Positions 1 to 12,088 of a DNA stretch of 64,000 nt are shown piece after piece (within the stretch, counting starts at the first letter, position 1; every line of letters begins with the position of its first letter). The position numbers were made by a program, and so were the translations under genes. This stretch comes from Buddleja alternifolia (lineage: Eukaryota; Streptophyta; Magnoliopsida; Lamiales; Scrophulariaceae). The notes beneath the pieces are model-generated. The model saw only the letters and a list, made by a program, of their open reading frames with translations. It ran no database searches and was not told where the DNA came from. The stretch covers positions 37,686,503 through 37,750,502 of the forward strand of contig CM033396.1 of assembly GCA_019426215.1 (NCBI GenBank), given 5' to 3'.

Positions 1-644
1 AAATTTTCAGATTTCCATGTAGAATTGGTATATGTCAAACACCTATAGATGTAACAGTTTGCCAATTGATTGCAAGTGAAACTTTCCCTCAAGTTGTTAT
101 CAAAGCCCTTCTCTATCCAGGGGCCATTCTAAAGTTTTTCACTCAAGGTACAACCATTCCAAGCCATGATCAGCTACTAAACTCTTACAAGTCTAATATA
201 AAGGAGCCACCTCCCACAACAGATCTCAAGCATTTGGAGGTTTGTACCTTGAATCATTTCTTGATAATTTTTATGATATTTTTACCAAAAATAAAGAATT
301 AGGCAGTGTTTAGCTGATATATAAGTGAATTTCACATGCAGGTTATTGCAGGAAGCTACCTTTGTGTGGCTGGAGCTCTTTTAGGTCTGCATAAACGTGG
401 ACGGATGAGCTTATTCGGCTTAGCTCTCGTCGTTTGGGGTGTTTTGACAGAGATATCATCTACTGGAAAACATGGAATTGATTTAAGTGAAGACGGTGTT
501 TGCATATATCCAAAAATGATGATCGCTATAGCTGTCACCTTCTGTTCGATGAGAAGGGATTTGAGGAAGCTTATTAGAATCTGCAAATTTAAGAGCATTG
601 CTTTCAGAAAGCTGAAGAATGACTCAAAATTCAAGTGCCATTGA
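1..644 (+). CDS. 3' end of an unknown plant membrane-protein gene (two exons visible)
   Basis: I do not recognise the family. The first visible exon runs from the window edge to 239 and ends in a phase-0 donor (GAG|GTTTGT). The next exon starts at 342 after a TGCAG acceptor and stops with TGA at 642-644, so the 102-base intron keeps the frame. The visible C-terminal part is about 180 residues. It has hydrophobic stretches after the splice (VIAGSYLCVAGALLGL, then SLFGLALVVWGVL, then MMIAIAVTF) followed by a strongly basic tail rich in Lys and Arg, which suggests a multi-pass membrane protein with a cytosolic basic C-terminus. The start lies outside the window. The splice reading is solid; function is unknown. 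Confidence 0.6.
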
Positions 645-1408
645 GTTTATGTAAGAGAAACCTTTTTATTTTTGTTTTGATTCGAGTAAATGTCTCCCCT
701 GTTTTTTTGGCAGTAAATGTTAGGTTATGTTCAAATTTGCAGGTTCTCTGTACACATAATAATCTTGAACCATAACTATGGCTAGTGAGGGACGAGTCCG
801 TCACAACGGTCTACTAAAACTCAAGTGAGACCGAAACCATTTTCAAAATAGAGGTGATTGGTTCACAGACACATTGCGACTTCTTTTAGTATGCTTGGTT
901 GGCTACTAATGTGCAGATTTCTTTTAGTATGTTGAGCCAATGGCTTACCACACTTCTGTATTTGCAGTGTTTCGAACTCTAAGAAAGGATATAATCACAT
1001 TTAAATATCTGTTAATAATGATTCTCACGTGTTTAAAGACATGGATGATTATGATGGGACCTGGTAACCACCATCCAAGCATGATGGATCCCACGTGACT
1101 TCCAACATATGAATGACTGTGATTATTTCATAATTTCGATTTGTGGAAATTCAAAAGAGTGTTCCAAATGTTTAACCAAAGGAATAAACTGCACACCTTT
1201 TCAATAGTTATTTTTATGGAGTGCTCGAACTATAAACACCAGTATAATCACAATCATTTATTTATGATGGTTTGTACGTGGTCCAACCACATGGAGGGTT
1301 GTGATGGGACTCAGAGGTCTATTTGTAATCACAATCATTTACAGATGACGGATCCAACACATTGCTTTAATCATAATTCGGATTAGCAGAAACTCGTAAA
1401 TAGCCCGC

Positions 1409-1730
1409 TAAAAATCGATAACCTACTTCCAACATGTAAAGGTTCATACTATTCAATCTTTACACAAACACAGATTAAATAGAGAGATTTGAAAATCGAA
1501 CTTTGTATTGTCTAGGCTTTAAAGTATATATGCATTCCATTCCAAATCATTCAATAGAAGGGAACTTGGAAGCAAAAGACTTGTACAAACTTCTTTGCCA
1601 CAACTAAGCAACACGCTAAAACTGATAACCTACTTCCAAAAATGTAAAGGTTTCATACTATACCGCTCAATCTTTAGCAAAAGAAAAAGCACAGATTAAC
1701 AAAAGGTTTTCACTATCGAACTTTGCTCTC
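1409..1730. repeat. Diverged direct repeat, about 100 bp, two copies
   Basis: The words GATAACCTACTTCCAA, ATGTAAAGGTT, CATACTAT, CAATCTTTA, CACAGATTAA and ATCGAACTTTG occur in the same order at about 1409-1508 and again at about 1617-1728. The copies are separated by roughly 110 bases and differ by small indels. This looks like an old local duplication with no coding content. Confidence 0.65.
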
Positions 1731-2042
1731 AACGAAAATGGAGATTTTGTCTTTCACCGATCCAATCACCGTAGATTTCACTCATCTTCTCAACATCCCA
1801 CTTCAAGAAACATCTTTCGTCCGTGGGTTGCAGCCTGTTATCAGCAATCTTGATTCCTGATTCACGTGCTGGTTTATTGTTTGGCTGTGAAGCAGCAAGA
1901 CTCGTTTTGGGAGTATATTGATACGGTGTTTCAGCAGGGGAACCAAGTTGTTGAAGCTCTGTCCATCAAATTAATCACCATTAGAATTCAACCCTCCCTT
2001 CTCTGGATTATATTTAGGTCTCGAGACTCCAAGTCCTTAAAC

Positions 2043-2107
2043 AATCACAACCCTCCATTCATGGGACCCACGTGGGGTCTTCCATTCATGAAAGATTGTG
2101 ATTGTTC
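2043..2107. repeat. Short foldback sequence with ACAATCACAA arms
   Basis: The segment begins AACAATCACAA and ends TTGTGATTGTT, forming about 11-bp inverted ends. Inside, CCATTCATG occurs twice around a CCCACGTGGG palindrome. Related but more diverged words (AATCACAATCATT, GTGGTCC, GGGACC) occur near 1030-1090, 1238-1300 and 1328-1360, so this looks like a small family of foldback sequences of unknown origin. Confidence 0.45.
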
Positions 2108-3247
2108 CGAGACGTAGATTCCCCTGACTCTCTAAGAGTCAGTCCATCAAAATAACGGAACATAATGTAACTTGCTAGAGATGGAGAATGGATTTCAATT
2201 ACGACCAAGCAAAAACTATTCATTCCTTTAATATAAAAGTAAAGATATCCCAGTTGGTTAAAAACATTTGAATCACCTCACACAAAAAAAAGGGGCTTAC
2301 AAGAGGGTGCAAGAATCACATAATAGAGCCATTTAATTCTCATACTGTCAGCATGTTTCGTTCACTGTATCACGCCTCCTATATCCTTACACTTGTAGAT
2401 GCAAGTCATTTTGTAATCTCGAAGAAATTAGATATCCCAACTTTATCTACATTCTATAGGAAGGATTAAGATTTAGTCAACTCATCTGAAAACAACTCAG
2501 CCGACATCAATTCTCAAAGGTATGAACTAAGAGATCTGGATAACATCAATTAGCTAACATCAAAAAGAAAAGAGCTACAAATTGTTTTTCGAGCATTCAT
2601 TTACCAAGCAAACAAATTGTTTCCTCCTCCTCCTCAGAGAGCCTGACAGAAAACTGAAGCAGATATAAGTAACCCCTCCAAAAATTAAGTCAAATTACAA
2701 TTTTTTTTCTTGCACTGTTGCACATGAAACAAGTGATCAGTCAAGGAACTTTTCCTCAAATTTGTTGTATACGACAAACTTTTATGAGCAAGATAGTTTG
2801 TGAGCATGTTCCAAGAAAAACCGGTTTCTAAGAAACAGATCTCTTGCTAGCATTCATTGAAGAAATCATTTATGATAACATGGATTAACTGATTGACTTG
2901 ATTCAAATGAACATAAGATCAAGCATGTAATACTTCTTCCTAATTCGGTAGAATCTAATCCGCGACTGATTATATTCATCAACACTAGGCAAGTTATACA
3001 AACCTCTGTTCAACTAGTTACATACAAATGAATTTCTCTTGCTAGCAGAGACGGAGCCGGTGGCTCCACCCTGCTTTCTAGACACAAGCAGTGTAAATCT
3101 ATTCTATGTAATATGAAGATTCATTCTATAAAACACCACATTATATCAAGATAGGCCAACTTAAATTGACAAAATATATAGAAAATTCAAATGTTGAACA
3201 AAATGATCAAAAATAAAGTAAATGTAGGCCGAAAACTGATATATCAC

Positions 3248-3731
3248 CTGCTTTTCCATGAGCGAAGATGCACATAACTCCATAACTACACCTACCAAAC
3301 CTCTCCCACTGCTTACAAAGACAGTTCTTCTTGCGAACCCGATTAAAATAATAACCTTCGGGGGCTTTATAAACACAATTACCACCATAAGTGCAAACTT
3401 CTCCAGTAGAACAGTACTCTTCTGTACTACTACCCTTATTCGAATGCCTACCGATCACAACTCCATTCAGCCTCGGGTTTCCAATGTCACTACTGCTATG
3501 AGAGAAATGACAATTTTCACCATAGTAACACTTGCCCTTTTGGAAGAGAAAGCACAACCGTGACTTGAATGGAATTGAAAGCTTTGAACGGTTGATTGAT
3601 AAGGGTATTCTAGGACTTGGATTTGGATTTGTTTTCTTGAAATTGGGTCTTGATTGTGGGAAGTTGTTAAATGCATTGTTGCCGCCATAACCAGTGGGAG
3701 TAGAGATTTGAGTATCACTGAAACGACCCAT
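3248..3731 (-). CDS. CCCH-type zinc finger protein, first coding exon
   Basis: The ATG is at 3731-3729 and the exon ends at 3248 with an AG|GTGATATA donor, giving 161 codons. Two CCCH fingers are visible: C-x7-C-x5-C-x3-H at about residues 60-78 (CFLFQKGKC..CHFSH) and C-x8-C-x5-C-x3-H near residues 139-158 (CKQWERFGRC..CIFAH). A third Cys-rich segment between them (CSTGEVCTYGGNC) keeps the cysteines but lacks the final His, so it is probably degenerate. The N-terminus is rich in Asn, Pro and Ser. Plant proteins of this kind bind RNA or act in nuclear RNA processing; that role is inferred from the family. The reading frame stays open past the donor into the intron to about 3207. The next exon lies downstream on the minus strand and was not resolved. 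Confidence 0.75.
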
Positions 3732-4104
3732 GATTTTTTGATTAGAGAATCTGAAAAAATGAAGGAAATCTGAAAAAACCCAGATGAAATTTTAGCACGA
3801 AATTAGGGTTTTGATGCAAAATATGGAATGCCCAAATGGATTTCGGGTATGAGAAGCTCAAATTTGATGAAAAATGATAAACCCTGGAAGGAGTACTACA
3901 AAACCCTATTTTCTAGCTGAATAGGCAGGCTGGTACGAGTGCGATCATGCAAAGCATGCGTCTTTGAAATGACTGAATTGATCCCACATCATGGGAAAAC
4001 AAATTTGAAAAAATCAAGATTAAAAAATACTATTCATGGGCGAATACAAACTTATAGGGGAAGTTTGATATTTTTTTTATTTTGAGTAGGCTGAAAGAGG
4101 AATC

Positions 4105-4410
4105 AAGCTATTTGATATACGATTCGAGCTCGTTCATTGAAAGTTCAATGGAGCTCGATTTGTTATCATATAAAATCAAGCTTGAATGACCTTTTGTGTG
4201 TTCGTCAAGTTTAAAACTCAGTTCGAGCTCGACTTGATTAGGTAAAAAATGATAAAATATGAGCAAAAAAATCAAATTAATTAAGTTTGACTCGTGTTCG
4301 GCTCGATTAACGATCAACCAAGCTCAAACACAAATTTTGAATCTCGATAATAATTCAAACAAGCATGAACAACGACTCCTTGAATTCGATTAGACTAGTT
4401 TACAATCCTA
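4105..4410. repeat. Degenerate repeat rich in GAGCTCG/AAGCTC words
   Basis: The words TTCGAGCTCG, GGAGCTCGATTT, GTTCGAGCTCGACTTGATTA, TCGGCTCGATTAA and CGATTAGACTAGTTTACAATCCTA recur. This composition is familiar from a dispersed plant repeat ending in a TTTACAA(C/T)CCTA-like motif. No long open frame of significance is present. I cannot define its ends or superfamily. Confidence 0.4.
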
Positions 4411-4609
4411 ATTTTGAGGGAGCAAAATTTCAAGTACCATAAACTTGTAGGGTTAAAGAAAAAGATTTCTTGAAGTTGAGGGGGGCCGGCTGCCACCATC
4501 AGACCCCCGCCCCCCAGCTCTGATCAGACCGGGGATTTGACCCCAATGTAACATTGGCAAGAATCCAGGCACATGTTGACGAAGCCAACCACTTAATTGG
4601 TGACGACCC

Positions 4610-5080
4610 AGAAGCTTTTGGGATATGATTCAGTCGGATGGACTCGACCCACGTCATCGTGGTGGAAGCTCAACGTTGATGCAGCAGTTCGGGAGGACAC
4701 ACCAAATTCTTGGACATGCAGCTACTGGAGGTTTGATCCGTAACACTCTTGGGCAATGGAAGGTGGGGATTTCTGCTCCAATTGGCCAAGAAACAGTGTT
4801 TGGGGGCTGAATTGCGCGCTATTCCCGTGGCTTGGATTTGGCATAGGGAATGAATATAAGGAATCTAGTTGTTGAGACTGATTCCCGGGAAGCGGTGGGT
4901 AGCATTCAGACGAGCTCGTTCTCACACATGTATTTCGATGTGATAAAAAATAAAAGACAATCTACAACTTCCTTGGAATGTGACTATGACCCGAATTTGG
5001 CATGAGGAGAATAAGGCGACGGATGTACTTGCACATTCTGGATTCGAACGCAGAGACAGAGAGACACAGAGTGGCCTAAC
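4610..5080 (+). pseudogene. LINE RNase H domain relic
   Basis: Reading across frames gives the typical order of a plant LINE RNase H domain: a KLNVDAAV start near 4664, GGLIRNTLGQWKVGI at about 4728-4775, then NLVVETDSREAVGSIQ near 4865-4910 and EENKATDVLAHSGF near 5006-5047. These pieces lie in different frames with stops between them, so the domain is dead. Such domains lie at the C-terminus of plant L1-type ORF2. No other LINE parts are evident next to it. The call rests on motif order, not on a search. Confidence 0.7.
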
Positions 5081-5089
5081 CCACCGCTA

Positions 5090-5485
5090 GGCATATATAA
5101 CATTTTAGAACAAGACAGGGCGGGAGGGACTTGGACTAGGCATATGATTTTAAAACTTGGGTTTGTCGAGCTAAGTCCATCGGGTACCCCTCTCAAGTGG
5201 AAGCAAACCAAAAAAAAATAAAAAATCAGAAAAGAAACAAAGATCATTTTCGAACGTGACATTAAATGAATATTCATAGAGCCAATTAAATAGTTCTATT
5301 CAATGTCAATCTGATTTCTCAACATAGTATTCTGTGTTCTTGAATTCTCGCAAACAATCCCCTCTCAACATAACACACAAACAGGCACACTAGAGATGTA
5401 GAGATACAAAATTGAAGAAAATACAAAGCTACCATAAAAGATAACCGGAGCAAAGAACCTCGAGATAAGTTACATAAGATGATCT
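5090..5485. other. 3' flank and UTR of BADC, no other gene
   Basis: Nothing coding is evident. The part nearest 5485 is expected to be the BADC 3' untranslated region; the rest separates it from the LINE relic. Confidence 0.4.
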
Positions 5486-8400
5486 CTACTGAAGCTTCTT
5501 TATTCCAGGAAATGAAGGCAGGATTGCAATAAGAGCATCGCCATACCCAACTGGATCTGTGAACATCATGAGTTATACGGTGGTCATGAAGCGTAAAAGT
5601 GATTATCAATGAGAAACTTTTCCTAAAAAAAAATATATAAAAAATAACGAAGAAAAAATGCATACCGCCATCTTCTCTAAGTATCTTAACCACCTCTCCG
5701 GATATGTCGGACTGAAAATAAAAATCAAAGAAAATGATGGAAAGAGTTCAGCCCTTGTCATCATCATATTAAAAAAGGGGCATACATATTATCCCATGAT
5801 TCAAAGGAGAAACAAATGGAGTAGTTTAGATTAACCCTAATGTAACATTTAACCACACAGGAAGTGCCAAAGTCTTTATTTTTCAACAAGAGACGAAAAG
5901 AAATGAAAGAGTACAAGTTAGCAAACCTCAATGGGGATCTCGCCACCGAGCTGTTCAATGTAGCAGAGCACCTGGCCCTCCTTTACTGTGTCTTTCTGTT
6001 TAGCAACAACAATAGAAAGTGAAACTGCAGGTAACGGGCAAGCGTTGCAAAATGAGGGTGATGAACAGAGTGATGTAGGACTTTTTTTCATAGAGAACAG
6101 TGTATAGTTCCATGGAACATTGAAAACGTTATAAAAGCAGGTAAATGAGAAATAGCAAGTGAACAATGAAGATTTTATATGGGAAATTGGGTTGAAGCTA
6201 ACTGAACTTTGATAAATGTCTTCAAATTTATTCTTTGAATACATGTAGTTAAAAAGTCTGCACAAAATAAAACTGAAGAGAATTCATAGATCAAGTCGAT
6301 TAAGAGCAAACTCCCTTACTCATGCCTCATAGCAACATGCCAATTATTTTTCAAGATTCACTTTAGATAAGATCAAACACATGGATACGGAAAGGGCTCC
6401 TTTTGTTGACAATGGGAAATGGATAAACATGAAAACAACCCCAAAAATGCATTACAAGTTTTTTTTTTTTTAATTAAGTCAAAGAAAACCAACCAGAGAC
6501 ATAGAATATGGATGATTATAGGAATTTACAACTAAGAAAGGCAGTTCGCAGCTTCCAGAAGCAAACATCATATTAAGATGCATCTCAAAGAAATATTAGG
6601 TATATGTAAGGTATCCCAAGAAACTCAATCAATGGAACACTTTTACCAACCACATAAAAGGAAAACAGTATATGGACTACCTCTTTGCAAGATGGAGGGG
6701 CCCGCTTCCCTTTAATGGTCCGAGATCTCTTAAAGTATCCAACCTGCATCAGGTTATTAACTCAAAAGGTGTGTGGATAATTTTTTGAGAAGGAGCTTAT
6801 AAGCTCCCCAAATAGACGTTAAGGAGCTTATAAGCTCATTAAAAATAAGTTAGGAATCCTAAACTTATTTTATAAAATCTTAATAAACCATTTTATTTGA
6901 TCATCTTAATTACATCAGTGCCATATTCTATAAGCTTTATGATATTTTTTTATCCAACCACTTAAAGAGCTTATTTCTTAGATAAGATCTAACATTTTAT
7001 AAGCTCCAAAAACATCTTATAAGATGTACGGGCTTACAAGATGTTTAAAATAATCTTAGCCAAACACCTTTTTATTGACACAAACATCCTCAATAGGCTG
7101 CCATTCATAATATGATATTCATTGGATTATTACCCTTGGAGATTGAAGTATTGCCAAGCCCTCGTCTACTGCCTTGTCAAGCAATGTCTGAACTCCAGTT
7201 GACGAAGAAACCGGTTTGGAGAGGGCTAAAGAATGTGATGAGGCTGACCCATTTGAACCAGGTGTCTCAACAACTGTATGGGCAGTAACAGGAGCAGGAA
7301 GTGGAGGTTGTGGAGGTGCACTTTGCTCAGCCAAATCTCTTGTCACATATAACCGGAATCCTCCAAGCTAATCATGGAAAGGGAAATTATAATAATCAAA
7401 TGATCAAGGTAAAAAGAACTAAAAAGGATTGAACTTTCAAATTTTCTACCAAAAAGCTTTTGGTGTAAATATAACAGTCGCAAGAACATAGTACAAGTAT
7501 ACAAAAGAAAGACAAAAAATGCTCACTTTAAGTTCAAACTCGGCGATTGATGTTGTGTCACACAGAGACGTCAAAAGAGATTCTACCTGTAAAATGAGAT
7601 TTTTGAGTAAGAAAGTTGTGTTTATTTACAGAAGTTCATAACAATTATGCGTTAGAAAGCAGTACAAAAAAACCACTAATCTATTGTACAGATTTTATTT
7701 CATCTGGTCAGCATAGAGGAACTAAAAGGCTAGTTGGGCTGTTCCATGAGCCTCAATGATTTTATAGGACATGGAAAATCTATAAGCTGGCAAAGTAGAG
7801 GGTAAAAGACAATGACTTATCAGGACAGCATGAAAAATTATCACTTTACACCAAGTTCTCTTAGCTGATGCTTTTGCATATTCAATTCTCTTACTTCTAT
7901 CAAGGCTACTGGCATCTACTGCATGTTTATCGGACTTCTTCATTTTTCTTGATAAGAAGTGGAGAATGTGGATGGTCGATGGAATTAGCATTGGACTATA
8001 AAGCTAACAGGAGTCAAACATTCTAACAGATAGGTAGAGGATTTGCTTCAAAAAGAGGGCAAAAGGGATTCATCCTTGAATGGATGAAGTCATTCCTTAA
8101 TAAATTCTCACTATGAATCACAGTTCTCAATTGAGATTTTCTCTGTTAATACAAGTAGACAATGCATGTCCCGCAACAGTAATTATACTTTCACTGATAG
8201 TCTTTTTCTTGATCATTACTGATAGTCTATTCTCCAAAGCAATATTCAATATATTTCTTTTCCAGCTCAAGTTTTTATTAAACAATGCGAAAACAGAAAC
8301 AAATATATCAAGAATCAGAATATTTTCATATTGCTGATGTATGGAATATCAGGCCATGCAAATAATGGCCACTCACCTCAAACGCATTGGGAATAAGTTT

Positions 8401-9770
8401 GCTTACAGCCTCAGATGATTTACTCTCTTCAGAATTATCCTCGACATCGGCACTGGCTGTTACGCATTGAAAGAAAAAGATGGATTAAGAGGCCAAGAAT
8501 GAAGCACTTTAATATATACACAGAATTGTCGTATAACACCGATACATGTTAAATAAAGAAGAAAAGGGCCTCCTGCCTTTCATTCATTTTTCCGTTTCTT
8601 CATCCATGTTCATCACATATTCTCATTCTACTAATATATTTTAAATGCCTCTTCTGGAAATGATAGCAAGCTATCAAACTTACATATGAGATATTTAAAT
8701 TCCAATAAAGTACTAGACAACCTAATTCAAAGAAATACTCCTCTCCTTCTTGTTCCGTGATGTGCTACTTGACGATAAGAGGATGATATGCAACTCCCAC
8801 AAGGGTTCGAATTTGTCTAGCCATTTCACTTAAAAAGTCCAAAAAATTGGGATGCACCTATGTCAGCTTTTTGTCTGAATACAAAAAAATGAATCTGAAG
8901 TTGTAAAATACTAGGAGCTGTAAGTTATCAAACGTTAATGCAAAAAGAAAAAGGAGCAAAATTTTCTTGCCTGATGCATCAAGTTAATTGCTAATATACC
9001 AAATTATTTATTTTCACAACTCCTGATCATAAAAACATATGGCCAAGAAACAACAAACAAATGCTATGATAATTGCTCAATCTCTCCTTCTAACTTCGTA
9101 AAAATACCATGTAACCCGGTCATTAATATCGATCCTCTTCATAAATTCATCACACAATAAATAACATTTTTGTCATTAAATGTAATAAATACACCTAAAC
9201 AGGATACTTCAACAATAAAACAAGCAAAACTAATGCAAGAAGGCCAGCGCACAAACCGAACCAAAAGATTCACAAAATTCAACTCACAATCAGCTTCAGA
9301 AACCGAATTTCGACACCAAAATATCGACTTCTTTGATCTATATGACAACACCAAACCATCAAATTGAACAAGTCTTTGGGTCCTCAAACCATGCAAAGGC
9401 TGCAATGTTATCAATTTAGGCCTCACAGAACCGAAATCCAAGCTCTTTATCTTAAGGCCTGAAGCCCCAAAACCACCTGAAACCAAAATCATCACCAAAA
9501 ATCATCAAACATGATTCAATTCGCACCAAAAAATCAGTAATTATGCAAAATTCTAAGAGATAAAAGCACGCAAATTCAAAAAATCAATAGATACAGAACC
9601 GCATTACAGTAAAATGAATTAAAACATGGATTACTCAATCGAACACTGTATAATTAACAACAAATCAATTCAAATACGCGATGTATAAACACCATATATA
9701 TACAACAGTAAAAAGAGGCGTGTGAGCGTAAGATATATATATATAGAGAGAGAAACTTACAGGCAGCCAT
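5486..9770 (-). CDS. BADC: Biotin attachment domain-containing protein (BADC), BCCP-like, plastid
   Basis: Nine exons on the minus strand join in frame: 9770-9761, 9476-9288, 8456-8377, 7586-7527, 7367-7134, 6743-6681, 5995-5927, 5711-5666 and 5556-5486, giving 822 bp (273 aa). All introns are GT-AG. The first ~70 residues are Ser/Arg/Leu-rich, like a chloroplast transit peptide. A Pro/Ala/Ser linker (exon 5) leads to a C-terminal biotinyl/lipoyl-like fold (VGYFKRS... to the end, containing GQVLCYIEQLGGEIPIE and GDPVGYGDALIAILPSF). True BCCPs have a biotinylated Lys in an EAMKM-type motif; here the same position reads EQLGGEI with no Lys. That loss defines the plant BADC family, which occupies BCCP places in heteromeric acetyl-CoA carboxylase and lowers fatty-acid synthesis. 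Catalytic silence is seen in sequence; the regulatory role is family knowledge. Confidence 0.9.
6767..7069. mobile_element. MITE with AGGTGTKTGG terminal inverted repeats, in a BADC intron
   Basis: The left end AGGTGTGTGGATAA mirrors the right end TTAGCCAAACACCT (11 of 14 positions match). The interior is AT-rich with repeated GAGCTTATAAGCTC words and internal inverted repeats, and it sits wholly inside the intron between BADC exons 5 and 6. No clean target-site duplication was found, so the superfamily (hAT-like by its end motif) is uncertain. A relative with GGTGTTTG ends lies at about 45555-45789. Confidence 0.55.
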
Positions 9771-10148
9771 GCGAGGTAGAGAGAGGATTGTGGTGGAGGA
9801 GCAGCACAGCTGCAATTGAAATTAAGCTTTGAGCTGCGACGGTGTTAACGAAGAGAACCTGAACTCAAAGTAAATAGGGGGCCCCAACTTATCTATTTTC
9901 ACCCCTTTTCTTTTCCTTATTTTCCTTTTTGGACTTTTTTTCCTTTCTCTATTTGGAGGTTTATAACTTTATATATACATATATTACAATTTATATATGA
10001 AGAGCTATTTTCGGTATTTTATTTTCTTCTATTATTCTAATGATTAGAAACATATTTATTTCTGACTAAACAACACAATGACAAGATAGATTGGAAGCTT
10101 ATGGGCATAAATATTTTGGCTTCCAAAAGTACAAATTGTAGTGTTTCA

Positions 10149-10335
10149 TGTTATTTGTTGCAAGACGCGTGTTTTATTTTTTATTCAGCTTCACGTATAC
10201 ATGTAAGTCAGATTTTTTTGTTGCAAAATGCGTATTTTGTTTTGTAGTTAGCTTTGCGTGTACATGATAAGTCAGATTATTTGTTACAAAACATGTCTTC
10301 TTTTTCGTATTCAACTTTATGTATACATCATAAAT
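10149..10335. repeat. Tandem repeat, three diverged ~63-bp units
   Basis: Three successive units share TTTGTTGCAAGACGCGTG / TTTGTTGCAAAATGCGTA / TTTGTTACAAAACATGTC followed by a TTCAGCTTCACGTATACAT-like second half (GTTAGCTTTGCGTGTACAT, ATTCAACTTTATGTATACAT). The units start near 10151, 10214 and 10278. They have diverged, so the array is old. Confidence 0.7.
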
Positions 10336-10738
10336 ATATAAGATTTTTTTAAAATATAAACATAAAATTAATTATATGCATTTGTTATGTACATCTTTAT
10401 GAAATACGATATAAATATGTCGTTGAAGATCTCAAATGAAATTTTACAAGTCTTAATGGGTTTGTACTCAAAAGTTAAAACGGGTTAGAAAATGAACTTT
10501 ATGTTAATTGTGTGAGATATAATTACGGTAAGCAAGATATGGTAGGTGACTATAATTAACCAATCACATTTCTATAACACTTCAAAATCCCACCAACCTT
10601 GGAAAAATCTAACACGCTTAAGTAGATGTTTTTTTTTTTTTTGTTTTTTGAGAAACGTAAGTAGATGTTTTGTGTGGAGAGAGTTCGTTTAATTGCATTG
10701 GAGTATTACGATAATTGATAAGAACACAAAGCAAACAC

Positions 10739-10820
10739 AATTTCATAGGTCTGGAATTAGGATCATAAAATTCCACAATAATTTCATAGGTCAGGAATTA
10801 GAATCATAAAACTCCACAAC
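10739..10820. repeat. Tandem duplication, two ~41-bp units
   Basis: AATTTCATAGGTCTGGAATTAGGATCATAAAATTCCACAAT is followed directly by a second copy with four substitutions. Written in short words: AATTTCATAGGTC, GGAATTAG, ATCATAAAA and TCCACAA occur twice in the same order. Confidence 0.75.
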
Positions 10821-11415
10821 GCACCCTGGTACTAACTTAGGATCGCTTTCAATTAGCTCCGGACGAACACCATAATAATGATGTGGCGTCATTACTCGTA
10901 TTTGTATATTAGAATTGAGAGAAAGTATAGATGACTTTGGTACTAATATATATGACATTGAAATAATTCAATAAAAAACAGTTACTGAAGTACAAGTTAG
11001 TACGAAGCTCGGGATCCAACTATTCAAACAATCATATAGGACTTCGAGATGTACTGGACCAAACTGCAACAAGTTCAACTCCTTTTTCTTCCAAGGATAT
11101 GTCAAGCACTGTATAAAAAATGGATATGTCTGATCAGCTTTGTATCGAATCGTGTACTCTTTCTAGCTTAATGTAAATATTGTTTGCTGTTAAAAAAAAA
11201 TCTGCATCAATGAGAATTTGAGAATGTGATATACATAAATATTTCAATGGTTAATAAAGAAGCTATACTAATTCACATACAAAGAAATTTAGTAGGGTGG
11301 ATATCGCAATCATCAATTATGAAACTCACACATAATTATATTATAGCGTCTCACTACTCGAATTGAAAAGATCTTAGGTTTAGAAAAAAATCGAAACCCA
11401 AACCAATAAAGTTTT

Positions 11416-11637
11416 AGGGTAGGTTTGGCCCAGTTTTTACACAATTGATTATGTAATAATTAATTTTCGTAGAATTAATTATGACAAAAGTTAGGATTTT
11501 CAACTTTTTCAAAACAAGATTTTTATCACAAAATATCTAAAATAGATTATAAGAAAGGGGCCAAACAGTCATCGAAAATAACGTTTGGACTCTAAACGTA
11601 GATTTTAGATTTAAAACCGCTAGGCCAAACGCGCCCT
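11416..11637. mobile_element. MITE with AGGG...GTTTGGCC terminal inverted repeats
   Basis: The left end AGGGTAGGTTTGGCCCA pairs with the right end TAGGCCAAACGCGCCCT (about 13 of 17 positions). The interior is AT-rich and non-coding, about 222 bp in total. No clear target duplication was seen. It lies about 0.45 kb upstream of the BRCC36 start codon. Confidence 0.6.
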
Positions 11638-12088
11638 CATTATTTTTTTAATTGGACTTGTATAAATCCATATACAACCCAAAACAAGAATTTGTTGGTA
11701 TTAGTAAATCAAAAGACAAAAAAATTATGAAAAGTAAATAAATTAAAAGACAAAAAGACGTACTAAAATTCCCAGACTAATTGGAAAAGCAGAATGGGCG
11801 GCCAGGATCGAGGGTGTAGAGTATCAAAACAGCGACCCACCGCAGAGAATAATTGAAATTTTCCCATTTTCTCCAAACCCCAAATGAAACCTCACTCTTG
11901 TCTCTGCCTCATTTTGGGACTTGCACAATTGAACATTTGAAACCCATTTTCAGAGACCTAGATTTTGTTCTATTTAGACTAGAGGAAAACTCTTGATTGA
12001 TTGATATAAGACATACATACATGCACAAGTATTGAGAGAGAGAGAAAGGGATATACATATATCTATATATATATATATAGAGAGAGGG

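Larger units (their letters stand above)
645..3160. other. Intergenic region with short repeats, no gene seen
   Basis: I see no convincing coding exon here. The stretch 1030-2110 holds several related short palindromic units and a diverged direct repeat (listed separately). The part from about 2160 to 3160 is AT-rich and probably contains the 3' exon and untranslated region of the minus-strand CCCH gene; a possible acceptor lies near 2642, but I cannot choose between candidate exons. Confidence 0.4.
9771..11415. other. Shared upstream region of BADC and BRCC36 with local tandem repeats
   Basis: BADC and BRCC36 are divergently transcribed from this side of the window. No coding exon is seen. 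Two tandem repeat patches occur (10149-10335 and 10739-10820). Around 11,040-11,200 the sequence ends in an A-run after CTTAATGTAAATATTG, which could be a short LINE tail, but this is weak. Confidence 0.4.

Noticed and set aside
780..805. GAGGGACGAGTCCGTCAC resembles a hammerhead ribozyme core
   Set aside because: The CUGAUGA and GAAAC core strings are not both present on either strand; it is only a short GGAC/GTCC hairpin.
9139..9498. 119-codon minus-strand ORF as a separate gene
   Set aside because: Its middle is BADC exon 2 (9288-9476); the rest is flanking intron read through.
12032..12088. Upstream in-frame extension of BRCC36 from an earlier ATG
   Set aside because: It encodes low-complexity RERERDIHISIYIYI from a GA/TA microsatellite; the conserved protein starts at 12089.
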